The notes beneath the pieces are model-generated. The model was not told the DNA's origin. It worked only from the letters and a program-made list of their open reading frames with translations, and searched no databases. From Tenacibaculum haliotis (lineage in GTDB: Bacteria; Bacteroidota; Bacteroidia; Flavobacteriales; Flavobacteriaceae), in NCBI RefSeq assembly GCF_025215075.1, contig NZ_JAOBTH010000025.1:78790-142789 (forward strand): DNA of 64,000 nucleotides, in the 5' to 3' direction. This document shows, one piece after another, positions 53,459 to 61,350 of this stretch. Positions within the stretch are counted from its first letter, which is position 1. Every line of letters starts with the position of its first letter. A program made the position numbers and the translations under genes.

Positions 53459-54278
53459 TTATCAGCGTTTTTTCTATCTCTCTAATTAATTCTAATTTTC
53501 TTTTGTGTAAAATTATTTGTTTAATCCTCGGACTTACAAATAACAAAGGTGCTGTGGCGTTTTGTTGCAACATCTTTTTTACAGCGACCAAATATACTCC
53601 TAAACTATCTTCTTTTTGTATGTATTTAGAAATTTTTAACAAACTTTGCTTCGTTTCCGCCTGAAAAGGCGGAACTTTTTCTTGTAAGTAAGAAAATGAG
53701 ACCCAAGTTGAATCTTGTAATCGATAAGATTTAAAGTTTAATAAATACCTTTCTAAATCTTCTTTGTCTTCTTCCTTTGAAGATTCAAAGTTTTTGATGA
53801 CTTCTTCTTTGTCTAAAAAATCTTTTCCGAAGTGAATATATTCAAACTGTAATAATTCTTCATTTAGCTTAAAATTATCTTTATTTTTTTGATAATACAC
53901 TTCAATTTCTTGCGGATTTACAATCGTATCTAACTGCTGTTTTATTAAACGCTCTTTGTAACCATTTATATAAAGGCCTTTCTTATAATCATTTACTAAT
54001 TTTTCAATCTTAGTACTATTAACACCAGATATATTTTCTTCCGCTTTAGCGAGTAATAATTGTTTTTTTGCCCAAGAGTTAATAAGTCCTTTTACAATAA
54101 CTAAACTATCTTTTTTGCTAATACCTTTTGGTAGTAACTCTTCAATATCTTTTTTATAAAGGTTTTTGTTATAAACAGTCGCAATAGGCCTGTGTTGTGT
54201 TACTTTTTTAGTTTTTAAACTAATTAAATCACACGAAACAATTAAAATACTTATTAATAAAAAGATTATTTTTCTCAC
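53421..54278 (-). CDS. Lipoprotein with SurA-N-like organisation
   Basis: This 285-residue protein has a lipoprotein signal (ISILIVSC16). The mature part is highly charged and helical, with PIATVYNKNLYKKDIEELLP resembling the start of the SurA N-domain and VNPQEIEVYYQKNKDNFKLN typical of the region before the parvulin domain. The parvulin domain itself is not recognisable. The gene precedes and overlaps the SurA-like gene, so it is likely a co-chaperone or a degenerate paralogue (inference). Confidence 0.75.
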   Translation of the reverse strand: MRKIIFLLISILIVSCDLISLKTKKVTQHRPIATVYNKNLYKKDIEELLPKGISKKDSLVIVKGLINSWAKKQLLLAKAEENISGVNSTKIEKLVNDYKKGLYINGYKERLIKQQLDTIVNPQEIEVYYQKNKDNFKLNEELLQFEYIHFGKDFLDKEEVIKNFESSKEEDKEDLERYLLNFKSYRLQDSTWVSFSYLQEKVPPFQAETKQSLLKISKYIQKEDSLGVYLVAVKKMLQQNATAPLLFVSPRIKQIILHKRKLELIREIEKTLINDAIQNKNFKEY

Positions 54279-54324
54279 TTTTTTATTGATTAAATGTTTT
54301 TAAATTTAAAATATCTTGTTCCTT

Positions 54325-54606
54325 TTATAAAGAAATAATTCCTTTAATAACGTCTGCTTTTTTGTAATAAGCAATTACTTCGTGAGCACTTTTTACATTT
54401 AAAAAAATAGAAAGACTATTGTATTTACCTGTTTTAGATTTTTTAGTCTCAATAACGGCACCACCTTTATCAAATAAATTCTTTACCTCTTCTACCTGAT
54501 TTTCATCTGTTGGCACAATAAATTTATATAAATATTTACTTGGGAATGTAGTGGTATCTTCTAACTGACCTTTTAACTTAATATAAAATGCTTCTCTATC
54601 TGACAT
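54325..54606 (-). CDS. DUF493-family protein
   Basis: This small cytoplasmic protein of 93 residues has the YbeD/DUF493 pattern: FPSKYLYKFIVPTDENQVEE, the AVIETKKSKTGKYNSLSIFL strand pair and SAHEVIAYYKKADVIKGII. The fold is an ACT-like ferredoxin fold, thought to be regulatory. It is divergent from the ATPase gene. Confidence 0.82.
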   Translation of the reverse strand: MSDREAFYIKLKGQLEDTTTFPSKYLYKFIVPTDENQVEEVKNLFDKGGAVIETKKSKTGKYNSLSIFLNVKSAHEVIAYYKKADVIKGIISL

Positions 54607-54715
54607 AATGCTTTATAAATCTTTTTTCTAAAAAATAATATGCATCAATTAAGGCAACCTTAAAATGATACAGCACAAAATTACACTATTTATTACATTT
54701 ATAGTTTGAAACTTA

Positions 54716-54723
54716 TATTTTTG
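54716..54723 (+). promoter_or_regulatory. -7 box of the small AAA ATPase gene
   Basis: TATTTTTG is a perfect TAnnTTTG, ending 4 nt before the ATG at 54728. The transcript would be leaderless or nearly so. No -33 TTG was found. Confidence 0.5.
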
Positions 54724-54727
54724 CATC

Positions 54728-55258
54728 ATGCAACAAAAAATAGTTTTAATAGGAGGACCAGGTACGGGGAAATCTTCAATTTTAAGAGAGCTTATAAATC
54801 AAGGATATAATTGTATGCCTGAAATTTCGAGAGAAGTAATACTTAAAGCTCAAAAAGAAGGAATAGATCAATTGTTTTTAGAACAACCCTTGCTTTTTAG
54901 TCAAATGTTATTAGAAGGTAGAGAACAACAATATTTAGAAGCTGAAAAAAGTAATACCGATATTGTTTTTTTTGATAGAGGGATTCCTGACGTACATGCA
55001 TACATGAATTATTTAGGAAATGAATACCCTCCTATTTACAGAGAAAAAAGTGATCAATATTTATATACAAAAGTATTTATGTGTGCTCCATGGCAGAAAA
55101 TTTACAGATCAGATAATGAGCGCTACGAAAGCTACGAACAAGCTGTAAAAATTGATACTTATTTAAAAGCTGCCTATAAAGAAATAGGATATGAAATTAT
55201 AAATGTTCCTTTCGGAACTATAAAAAAACGTTGCGATTTTATTTTACAATCGTTATAA
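54728..55258 (+). CDS. Small AAA-family P-loop ATPase/kinase
   Basis: This 176-residue cytoplasmic P-loop protein has Walker A GGPGTGKSSILREL at residues 8-21, so the start at 54728 is required. FFDRGIPDVHAYMNYLG is a Walker B-like part with Asp-Arg as in nucleoside-kinase-like AAA_28 proteins. The sequence fits the AAA_28 group, some of which are kinases of small molecules. The substrate is unknown. RecQ follows after 4 nt. Confidence 0.85.
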   Translation: MQQKIVLIGGPGTGKSSILRELINQGYNCMPEISREVILKAQKEGIDQLFLEQPLLFSQMLLEGREQQYLEAEKSNTDIVFFDRGIPDVHAYMNYLGNEYPPIYREKSDQYLYTKVFMCAPWQKIYRSDNERYESYEQAVKIDTYLKAAYKEIGYEIINVPFGTIKKRCDFILQSL

Positions 55259-55262
55259 AACG

Positions 55263-57146
55263 ATGTATGAAGCATCCATAAACATATTAAAACATTATTG
55301 GGGACACAGTTCTTTTAGAGCTCCGCAGCAAGAAATTATAGCGGCTATATTAGAAAAAAAAGATACCATCGCTTTATTACCCACAGGTGGCGGTAAATCT
55401 ATTTGTTTTCAAGTTCCTGCTTTAATAAATGATGGTGTTTGTATTGTTATTTCGCCATTAATAGCATTAATGCAAGACCAAGTAGAAAGTCTTGTTGCTA
55501 AAGGCATAAAAGCTACCGTTATTCCTTCTGGAAGCTCCCAAGATGATATTATTACACTTTTTGATAATATCCGTTTCGGAAAAATAAAGTTCTTATATAT
55601 TTCTCCCGAACGCTTACAATCTCGTTTTATTCAAGAAAAAATAAAGCAATTAGAGGTAAATTTAATTGCAATTGATGAAGCGCATTGTATTTCTGAGTGG
55701 GGACACGATTTTCGCCCTTCTTATCAGCATATAGCTATTTTAAAAGAACTACATCCAACAACAAGTATTATTGCTTTAACGGCAACAGCTACCAAAAAAG
55801 TTATTGATGATATTATAGTTTCTTTAGGCTTGGAAAAACCTACGGTTTTTAAAAAGTCTTTTTATAGAGAAAATCTAGCGTATCAAATTTTTAAAACGGA
55901 TGACAAACTCCGTAAACTACATCAGATTTTTACTAAAACAAAAGCACCAGCAATTGTTTATGTAAACGCTAGAATTAAAACCAAAGAAATTAGTGCTTAT
56001 TTAAATGCAAATGGTTTTAAAAGCACTTTTTATCACGGCGGATTAACAAGTTTAGAAAAACAACTTTCTTTTGATAGTTGGATGACCGAAAAAACACCAA
56101 TTATTGTTGCTACAAACGCTTTTGGTATGGGAATAGACAAACCAAATGTTCGGGTTGTTATTCACTTAAACCTTCCAGGATCTATAGAAAATTATATTCA
56201 AGAAGCTGGTCGTGGCGGACGAAATGGTAACAAAGCTTTTTCTGTCGTTTTAACAAATGATAATGATATTAAGCTTAGCAAAGAATTATTGGAAAAATCG
56301 CTGCCTGTTATCGAAGATATAAAACTGGTACATCGAAAGTTATATCAACATTTTCAAATTGCCAAAGGAGAACTTATAGAAACTGCTTTCGATTTTAACT
56401 TTTTAGAATTTTGCAGTAAATACAAGTTAATTCCTAATAAAACCTACAACGCTTTACAGATATTAAATAGTAACGGAATCATAGAATTAAATTCTAATTT
56501 TCAACAAAAATCTACCATTCAATTTTTAGTTTCAAGTAAACAAATTTTGCTGTACTCTCAACAAAATCCATCTTCTAAAAACTTTGCACAAACATTATTA
56601 CGCTTGTATGGTGGTGTTTTTGAAAACCTGGTAAAAATTGATGAGTTTTATATCGCTAAAAAAGTAGGTGTTACTTCTTGGCATGTTATTGAGGAATTAG
56701 AACGAATGGCTGAAAAAGAAATGCTTGAATACAACCAAGCAACCAATAATTCAGAATTATTTTTTCTGCATCCGAGAGAAGACGATACAACTGTAAATCG
56801 TGTTTCTAAAAACATCCGTTTGTATTTAGGTCAAAAAAAACAAAAAAATAATGATTTATTAGCGTTTATTAAAAACAATAACGTTTGCAGAAGTGTACAG
56901 TTGTTACATTACTTTAATGAAACTAGTAGTAAAGAATGCGGTATTTGCGATGTTTGCTTGCAAGCAAAACAAAACATTGTTATAAAACCGGCTGATATTC
57001 TTAATTTATTGCAAGAATATAAAACCTTAACATCATACGAAATCAGTACACATCTAAACGAAAAAGAAGCAAACATTTTAATACTTTTGCGCACGCTTTT
57101 ATCCGAAGAAAAAATAAACGCTATTAATAATAAATACTTTTTATAA
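55263..57146 (+). CDS. recQ: ATP-dependent DNA helicase RecQ, short form
   Basis: This SF2 3'-5' DNA helicase is involved in recombination and repair; it has 627 residues. Walker A is LLPTGGGKSICFQVPAL (from about residue 38), the DEAH box is IDEAHCISEWGHDFRPSYQ, and motif VI is QEAGRGGRNGNK. A RecQ-Ct region with zinc Cys residues CGICDVC near residues 560-566 is present. The HRDC domain of longer RecQ proteins seems to be missing. It abuts fmt with zero spacing (TAA then ATG). Confidence 0.93.
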   Translation: MYEASINILKHYWGHSSFRAPQQEIIAAILEKKDTIALLPTGGGKSICFQVPALINDGVCIVISPLIALMQDQVESLVAKGIKATVIPSGSSQDDIITLFDNIRFGKIKFLYISPERLQSRFIQEKIKQLEVNLIAIDEAHCISEWGHDFRPSYQHIAILKELHPTTSIIALTATATKKVIDDIIVSLGLEKPTVFKKSFYRENLAYQIFKTDDKLRKLHQIFTKTKAPAIVYVNARIKTKEISAYLNANGFKSTFYHGGLTSLEKQLSFDSWMTEKTPIIVATNAFGMGIDKPNVRVVIHLNLPGSIENYIQEAGRGGRNGNKAFSVVLTNDNDIKLSKELLEKSLPVIEDIKLVHRKLYQHFQIAKGELIETAFDFNFLEFCSKYKLIPNKTYNALQILNSNGIIELNSNFQQKSTIQFLVSSKQILLYSQQNPSSKNFAQTLLRLYGGVFENLVKIDEFYIAKKVGVTSWHVIEELERMAEKEMLEYNQATNNSELFFLHPREDDTTVNRVSKNIRLYLGQKKQKNNDLLAFIKNNNVCRSVQLLHYFNETSSKECGICDVCLQAKQNIVIKPADILNLLQEYKTLTSYEISTHLNEKEANILILLRTLLSEEKINAINNKYFL

Positions 57147-58091
57147 ATGAGAGATTTACGCATCGTTTTTATGGGAACACCCGATTTTGCTGTGACCATT
57201 TTACAACACCTAATCGAAAACAATTATAATGTAGTTGGTGTAATTACTGCTGCAGATAAACCTGCCGGTAGAGGTCGTAAGCTAAATCAATCTGCTGTAA
57301 AAAAGTATGCGTTGTCTCAAAACCTTCCTATTCTTCAACCTACCAATTTAAAAAATGAAGAATTTCAGGATGCTTTAAAAGATTGGAATGCTAATTTACA
57401 AATAGTGGTTGCTTTTAGAATGTTACCAAAAGCTGTTTGGGCAATGCCGGAATATGGTACTTTTAATCTGCATGCATCTTTATTGCCGGAATACCGTGGA
57501 GCTGCTCCTATTAACTGGGCACTTATAAATGGTGAAACCAAAACAGGTGTTACAACTTTTTTTATTGATGATAAAATTGATACTGGTGAAATTATCTTAC
57601 AAAAAGAAGTAACTATTAAAGAAAATGAAATTGTTGGTGAGTTACACGACCGATTAATGCATTTAGGTGCAGGCTTAGTTGCTGATACTTTAGACTTAAT
57701 AGCTACTGGAGATGTAAATACCACAAAACAGCCCGAATTAGAGGAGAAACCTGCTCATAAACTGTTTCCTCATAATTGTAAAATAGATTGGGATAAATCT
57801 TTAACCGATATTTACAATCATATTCGTGGCTTAAACCCATACCCTGCTGCTTGGACAACTATAAAAAATGGTGAAGAAGAAGTTTCAGCTAAAATATATG
57901 GAGTAACAAAAGAATTTTCTGCCCATGAATTTACAAACGGAACAGTTATTACTTCTAAAAAGGAATTAAAAATTGCTGTAAAAGATGGTTTTCTTATTGT
58001 TGATGAAATTAAGATTTCTGGTAAAAAATTAATGGATGCTAAAAGTTTGTTAAACGGTTTTCAATTCGATAAAGAAGCAAAAGCGCTGTAG
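57147..58091 (+). CDS. fmt: Methionyl-tRNA formyltransferase
   Basis: This enzyme formylates Met-tRNA for initiation, using 10-formyl-THF made by FolD. It has 314 residues. Motifs are FMGTPDFAVTILQHLI, the GRGRKLNQSAVK loop, the catalytic NLHASLLPEYRGAAPINWAL and the C-terminal RGLNPYPAAWTTI. It is the last gene of the ATPase-recQ-fmt run and is followed by the HU promoter region. Confidence 0.96.
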   Translation: MRDLRIVFMGTPDFAVTILQHLIENNYNVVGVITAADKPAGRGRKLNQSAVKKYALSQNLPILQPTNLKNEEFQDALKDWNANLQIVVAFRMLPKAVWAMPEYGTFNLHASLLPEYRGAAPINWALINGETKTGVTTFFIDDKIDTGEIILQKEVTIKENEIVGELHDRLMHLGAGLVADTLDLIATGDVNTTKQPELEEKPAHKLFPHNCKIDWDKSLTDIYNHIRGLNPYPAAWTTIKNGEEEVSAKIYGVTKEFSAHEFTNGTVITSKKELKIAVKDGFLIVDEIKISGKKLMDAKSLLNGFQFDKEAKAL

Positions 58092-58195
58092 CCCTCTATT
58101 TATAAGGTTTTAACGTTTTATGGTAAAAAACGACCGTGGTTATTAACAATTGTAACCTACTTATTAACAAATAAGCTTTTTTTCAGAGTCAAAAC

Positions 58196-58225
58196 TTGCA
58201 TGGTACCGCATTCCTACTATATTTG
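58196..58225 (+). promoter_or_regulatory. Promoter of the HU gene
   Basis: A TTG at 58196-58198 and a perfect TATATTTG at 58218-58225, 19 nt apart, match the Bacteroidota consensus well. The leader is about 50 nt. Confidence 0.75.
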
Positions 58226-58276
58226 TTGAGCTATTTAGCGAAAAACAAAAATTAATTTTTAAAACTTATTAAAATT

Positions 58277-58552
58277 ATGAACAAATCAGATTTAATCGAT
58301 GCAATGGCTGCTGACGCAGGAATTTCTAAAGCTAATGCTAAAGCTGCATTAGACTCTTTAACTTCTAACGTTACTAAGTCTTTAAAGTCAGGTAACAAAG
58401 TTGCATTAGTTGGATGGGGAACTTGGTCTGTTTCTGAAAGAGCTGCTAGAACTGGTAGAAACCCTCAAACAGGAAAAGAAATTCAAATTGCTGCTAAAAA
58501 CGTAGTAAAGTTTAAAGCGGGTGCTGGCTTAAGTGATTCAGTAAACAACTAA
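58277..58552 (+). CDS. hup: HU-family DNA-binding protein
   Basis: This nucleoid protein of 91 residues bends DNA as a dimer. It has the N-terminal helices ([20 protein letters not shown]) and the beta-arm consensus [20 protein letters not shown], where the Pro at the tip intercalates into DNA. The strong promoter and terminator agree with high expression. It is monocistronic. Confidence 0.97.
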   Translation: MNKSDLIDAMAADAGISKANAKAALDSLTSNVTKSLKSGNKVALVGWGTWSVSERAARTGRNPQTGKEIQIAAKNVVKFKAGAGLSDSVNN

Positions 58553-58574
58553 GACTTTTCTTAAAAACATATTT

Positions 58575-58608
58575 AAAACAGCATTTAGGCAACTAAATGC
58601 TGTTTTTC
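58575..58608 (+). terminator. Intrinsic terminator of the HU gene
   Basis: A 14-bp stem, AAAACAGCATTTAG paired with CTAAATGCTGTTTT around a 4-nt loop, is followed by a T-run. Confidence 0.92.
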
Positions 58609-58671
58609 TTTATAATAGTGTCACAAGTAAAACAAATATTTGTCTATTAAGTATACTACAAAAACAAAAAC

Positions 58672-59442
58672 ATGAAAAATACAATTACATTTATTGCCGT
58701 TTTATTATGCTTAACTACCTATGCGCAAAAAACAGTAAATGCTTCGGATATTATTAAAGATGTAAAAAATGGTAAATCAGTAACTATTTCTAACGCTACC
58801 ATTAAAGGCGTATTAGACTTTACTTTTATGAATGAAGCGCTACCTAAATTACCAAAAAGGAAAAGCTGGTGGAATAACGGCGGCTCTAATACTATAGAAA
58901 AACAAATTACTAATAAAGTATCATTTGTTAATTGTACTTTTAATAATGATGTATTAGCATATATTCCTCATGAAAAAAGCGGTTATACATTTATTGCAAA
59001 TTTTGAAGACGAAGTAATATTTAAAGATTGTACTTTTAAACAAAAAGCCATGTTTAAATACTCTGATTTTGAAAGAAATACTGATTTTTCAAATACTAAA
59101 TTCAACGATGACTCTACTTTTAAATATGCCAAGTTCGAGAGAGGTATTTCTTTTAAAAATACTTTCTTTGAGGAACCTGCTACATTTAAATATGTCAATT
59201 TTAAACAATATGTAAGTTTTGCTAATTCAGTTTTTAATGAAAGTGCTATTTTTAAATACACCGAATTTAATAATGGAGTTTCTTTTAAAAACGTAAAGTT
59301 TAACGAAGATTTAAATATAAAATACGCTAAAGTATCTGGTGATTTTAATATTACCGATATGGATGTTGCTTATGATATAGACTCTAAGTACACTAAAATA
59401 AACGGAAAAAGCTTTAGCAAACATTCAATAAAAAATAAATAG
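58672..59442 (+). CDS. Secreted pentapeptide-repeat-like protein
   Basis: This exported protein of 256 residues has a signal peptide (ending TTYAQK) and repeated five-residue units with a central Phe (for example TNTKFNDDSTFKYAKF-like segments around 130-230), which predict a right-handed quadrilateral beta-helix. Units are grouped in about 20-residue modules (FERGISFKNTFFEEPATFKY, then FKQYVSFANSVFNESAIFKY). An early part (SDIIKDVKNGKSVTISNATI) resembles the cap of such helices. Function is not known. Its 3' side is the first of the small RNA-like elements. Confidence 0.82.
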   Translation: MKNTITFIAVLLCLTTYAQKTVNASDIIKDVKNGKSVTISNATIKGVLDFTFMNEALPKLPKRKSWWNNGGSNTIEKQITNKVSFVNCTFNNDVLAYIPHEKSGYTFIANFEDEVIFKDCTFKQKAMFKYSDFERNTDFSNTKFNDDSTFKYAKFERGISFKNTFFEEPATFKYVNFKQYVSFANSVFNESAIFKYTEFNNGVSFKNVKFNEDLNIKYAKVSGDFNITDMDVAYDIDSKYTKINGKSFSKHSIKNK

Positions 59443-59459
59443 TAAGTTTATAAGATCTC

Positions 59460-59561
59460 AAAAAAAACTCTAGCTAATGCTAGAGTTTTTTTTATGATAT
59501 TATCTACCCCTATAGAAAATATCATAAAGATTGAAATAAAACCCCTTAACTTTTTATTTCA
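59460..59561 (-). ncRNA. Putative small RNA, copy 1 (two AGGGG-loop hairpins plus terminator)
   Basis: Read on the minus strand, a hairpin with stem TGAAATAAAA/TTTTATTTCA (59532-59561) has the loop AGTTAAGGGG. A second hairpin ATGATATT/AATATCAT (59494-59525) has an inner TCTA/TAGA stem and the loop TAGGGG. A terminator hairpin (59465-59489) follows, with a run of T beyond it. The transcript would start about 59562. The last hairpin also terminates the pentapeptide gene on the plus strand. The ends are estimates; no expression data are available. Confidence 0.6.
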
Positions 59562-59564
59562 TTA

Positions 59565-59608
59565 CAAAAATGACACTTTTTTGGTGTATAATTCAAAGGA
59601 AAAACACC
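59565..59608 (-). promoter_or_regulatory. Promoter region of small RNA copy 1
   Basis: On the minus strand GGTGTTTTTCC (59598-59608) is followed after exactly 25 nt by CATTTTTG (59565-59572), a -7-like box one base off TAnnTTTG. A TTTG at the usual -33 distance (21-nt spacing) is also present in this copy. Confidence 0.5.
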
Positions 59609-59629
59609 TTTTATAAAACAGAACAATCT

Positions 59630-59743
59630 AAAAAACAAACGAAAGCTCTAGTGTTATACACTAGAGCTTTGTTTATAATGATATTTTATCCCCTTACAGA
59701 AAATATCATCTAAATTGAAATAAATCCCCTTATTTTTATTTCA
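59630..59743 (-). ncRNA. Putative small RNA, copy 2 (two AGGGG-loop hairpins plus terminator)
   Basis: On the minus strand the hairpin TGAAATAAA/TTTATTTCA (59716-59743) has the loop AATAAGGGGA. The hairpin ATGATATTTT/AAAATATCAT (59678-59709) has the loop CTGTAAGGGGAT. A 12-bp terminator AAAGCTCTAGTG/CACTAGAGCTTT (59642-59670) is followed by a T-rich tail. This copy stands in a gap of 468 nt with no protein gene, so its terminator has no other evident use. Confidence 0.65.
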
Positions 59744-59746
59744 CTA

Positions 59747-59790
59747 CAAATATGTATCATTTTTAAAATTCTTTGTTTAGGAAAACCACC
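59747..59790 (-). promoter_or_regulatory. Promoter region of small RNA copy 2
   Basis: On the minus strand GGTGGTTTTCC (59780-59790) is followed after exactly 25 nt by CATATTTG (59747-59754) and then TAGTG, as in copy 3. A normal -33 TTG is absent. Confidence 0.5.
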
Positions 59791-59880
59791 TTTTAAAATT
59801 CTGATAACAACCTTTTTTTCTACAAAAAAACAAGATTTGTATATTTCTTATAAATAATTTCACAAAAAACAATGCTTCGT

Positions 59881-59888
59881 TACATTTG
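59881..59888 (+). promoter_or_regulatory. -7 box of lysA
   Basis: TACATTTG is a perfect TAnnTTTG, 22 nt before the ATG at 59911. No -33 TTG is seen at usual spacing. Confidence 0.5.
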
Positions 59889-59910
59889 ACACTTCAAATA
59901 ATAGATAAAA

Positions 59911-61116
59911 ATGAATAGAGAAGAATTATTAAATTTAGCCAACAAGTATGGTTCTCCACTTTATGTATACGATACTGAAAAAATAATACATCAGTATAAA
60001 AATATAACAGCAGCTTTTTCTAAGGTTAAAAGTTTAAAATTAAATTATGCTGTTAAAGCATTATCTAATGTTAATATTTTAAAGGTTTTTAATACACTAA
60101 AAAGTGGATTAGATACTGTTTCTATTCAAGAAGTAAAACTAGGCTTACATGCAGGGTTTAAACCTAAAGATATAATTTATACTCCTAATGGTGTTTCTTT
60201 ACAAGAAATTGAAGAAGTGGCTAAATTGGGAATTCAAATTAATATTGATAATTTGTCGATACTTGAATTATTTGGACAAAAACATCCTAAGGTTCCTGTT
60301 TGTATTCGTATAAACCCACATATAATGGCTGGTGGAAATAGTAATATTTCTGTTGGACATATAGATTCTAAATTCGGAATTTCAATACACCAAGTTCCGC
60401 ATATAAAAAGAGTTGTTGAAAATACAGGAATGCGTATTAACGGTATTCACATGCACACAGGATCTGATATTTTAGATATTGACACCTTTATTAGAGCTTC
60501 TGATATTTTATTTGACGTTGCTAAGCAATTTAAAAATATCGATTTCATTGATTTTGGTAGTGGTTTTAAAGTGCCCTATAAAAAAGATGATATTTCTACT
60601 GATATTGTTGAATTAGGTGAAAAATTATCTGATCGATTTAATAAATTTTGTAAAGAATACGGTAAAAATGTTACCTTAATGTTTGAACCAGGTAAGTTTT
60701 TAGTAAGTGAATGTGGATATTTTTTAGCAAAAGTAAATGTTATAAAACAAACAACCTCTACTGTTTTTGCAGGTATTGATAGTGGAATGAATCACTTATT
60801 ACGTCCGATGCTTTATAATTCATACCATTATATAGAAAACTTATCTAATCCGAAAGGTAGAGAACGTTTTTATAGCATTGTAGGTTATATATGCGAAACT
60901 GATACTTTTGGGTCTAACAGGCGAATTAATGAAATTTCTGAAGAAGATATTTTATGCTTCCACAATGCTGGTGCTTATTGTTACTCAATGGCTTCTAATT
61001 ACAATTCAAGATTTAAGCCAGCGGAAGTTATGATTTACAAAGGCAAAGATTATTTGATAAGAAAAAGAGAGACTATAGAAGATATTCTTAGAAATCAAGA
61101 AGAAATTAAACTATAA
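59911..61116 (+). CDS. lysA: Diaminopimelate decarboxylase
   Basis: This PLP enzyme of fold type III makes L-lysine from meso-diaminopimelate; it has 401 residues. The PLP Lys is in LNYAVKALSNVNIL, the HMHTGSDI segment and the glycine-rich IDFGSGFKVPY bind the cofactor phosphate, and the active-site Cys is in GYICETDTFG, with Tyr in HNAGAYCYSMASNYNSR. The gene is monocistronic and is framed on both sides by small RNA-like elements on the opposite strand. The terminator of copy 3 touches its stop codon. Confidence 0.93.
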   Translation: MNREELLNLANKYGSPLYVYDTEKIIHQYKNITAAFSKVKSLKLNYAVKALSNVNILKVFNTLKSGLDTVSIQEVKLGLHAGFKPKDIIYTPNGVSLQEIEEVAKLGIQINIDNLSILELFGQKHPKVPVCIRINPHIMAGGNSNISVGHIDSKFGISIHQVPHIKRVVENTGMRINGIHMHTGSDILDIDTFIRASDILFDVAKQFKNIDFIDFGSGFKVPYKKDDISTDIVELGEKLSDRFNKFCKEYGKNVTLMFEPGKFLVSECGYFLAKVNVIKQTTSTVFAGIDSGMNHLLRPMLYNSYHYIENLSNPKGRERFYSIVGYICETDTFGSNRRINEISEEDILCFHNAGAYCYSMASNYNSRFKPAEVMIYKGKDYLIRKRETIEDILRNQEEIKL

Positions 61117-61220
61117 AAAAACTCTGATCTTAACAGATCAGAGTTTATCTAAAATATAATCAACCCCTCAACAGACTATATTTTAAAGTACTGTAATAAA
61201 GTCCCCTAACTTCAATTACA
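61114..61220 (-). ncRNA. Putative small RNA, copy 3 (two AGGGG-loop hairpins plus terminator)
   Basis: On the minus strand the hairpin TGTAAT/ATTACA (61192-61220) has an inner AAGT/ACTT stem and the loop TAGGGG. A second hairpin AAAATATA/TATATTTT (61151-61184) has a loop with TTGAGGGGTT. The terminator AAACTCTGATCT/AGATCAGAGTTT (61119-61146) is followed by seven T on the minus strand but only three on the plus strand, so it serves the minus strand. Stem bases differ from copies 1 and 2 while pairing is kept. Confidence 0.65.
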
Positions 61221-61223
61221 CTA

Positions 61224-61267
61224 CAAATATGGCACTTATTTTCAGTTAAAAAGGTAGGTAAACCCCC
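61224..61267 (-). promoter_or_regulatory. Promoter region of small RNA copy 3
   Basis: On the minus strand GGGGGTTTACC (61257-61267) is followed after exactly 25 nt by CATATTTG (61224-61231) and TAGTG. Confidence 0.5.
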
Positions 61268-61291
61268 TTTTTTCAACAAACACAGCTATTT

Positions 61292-61312
61292 AACTCTTTA
61301 CACCAAAGAGTT
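61292..61312 (-). other. Small hairpin downstream of rplI
   Basis: AACTCTTT and AAAGAGTT form an 8-bp stem with a 5-nt loop. It lies between the rplI terminator and the small RNA copy 3 promoter. It has no T-run of terminator strength; purpose unknown. Confidence 0.45.
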
Positions 61313-61319
61313 TTAACCA

Positions 61320-61350
61320 TAAAAAAACCTACTCGTTGAGTAGGCTTTTT
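61320..61350 (-). terminator. Intrinsic terminator of the rpsF-rpsR-rplI operon
   Basis: A 7-bp core CCTACTC/GAGTAGG with a 3-nt loop is followed by seven T on the minus strand, 20 nt after the rplI stop codon. Confidence 0.88.

Noticed and set aside
58092..58276. Search for a small gene or RNA between fmt and the HU gene, because of repeated TTATTAACAA words
   Set aside because: No frame of useful length and no stable hairpin; the words are explained by AT-richness, and the segment contains the HU promoter.
59443..59910. Possible riboswitch for lysA (lysine) in the long upstream gap
   Set aside because: The hairpins do not form a lysine riboswitch core, the structures read as transcripts on the opposite strand, and a -7 box just before lysA gives a leader of about 20 nt.
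59460..61267. Small RNA copies as CsrA-sequestering RNAs of the CsrB/RsmZ kind, because GGA-like bases lie in loops
   Set aside because: The shared loop core is AGGGG, the A after it is absent in several loops, and flavobacteria generally lack CsrA. The resemblance is superficial.
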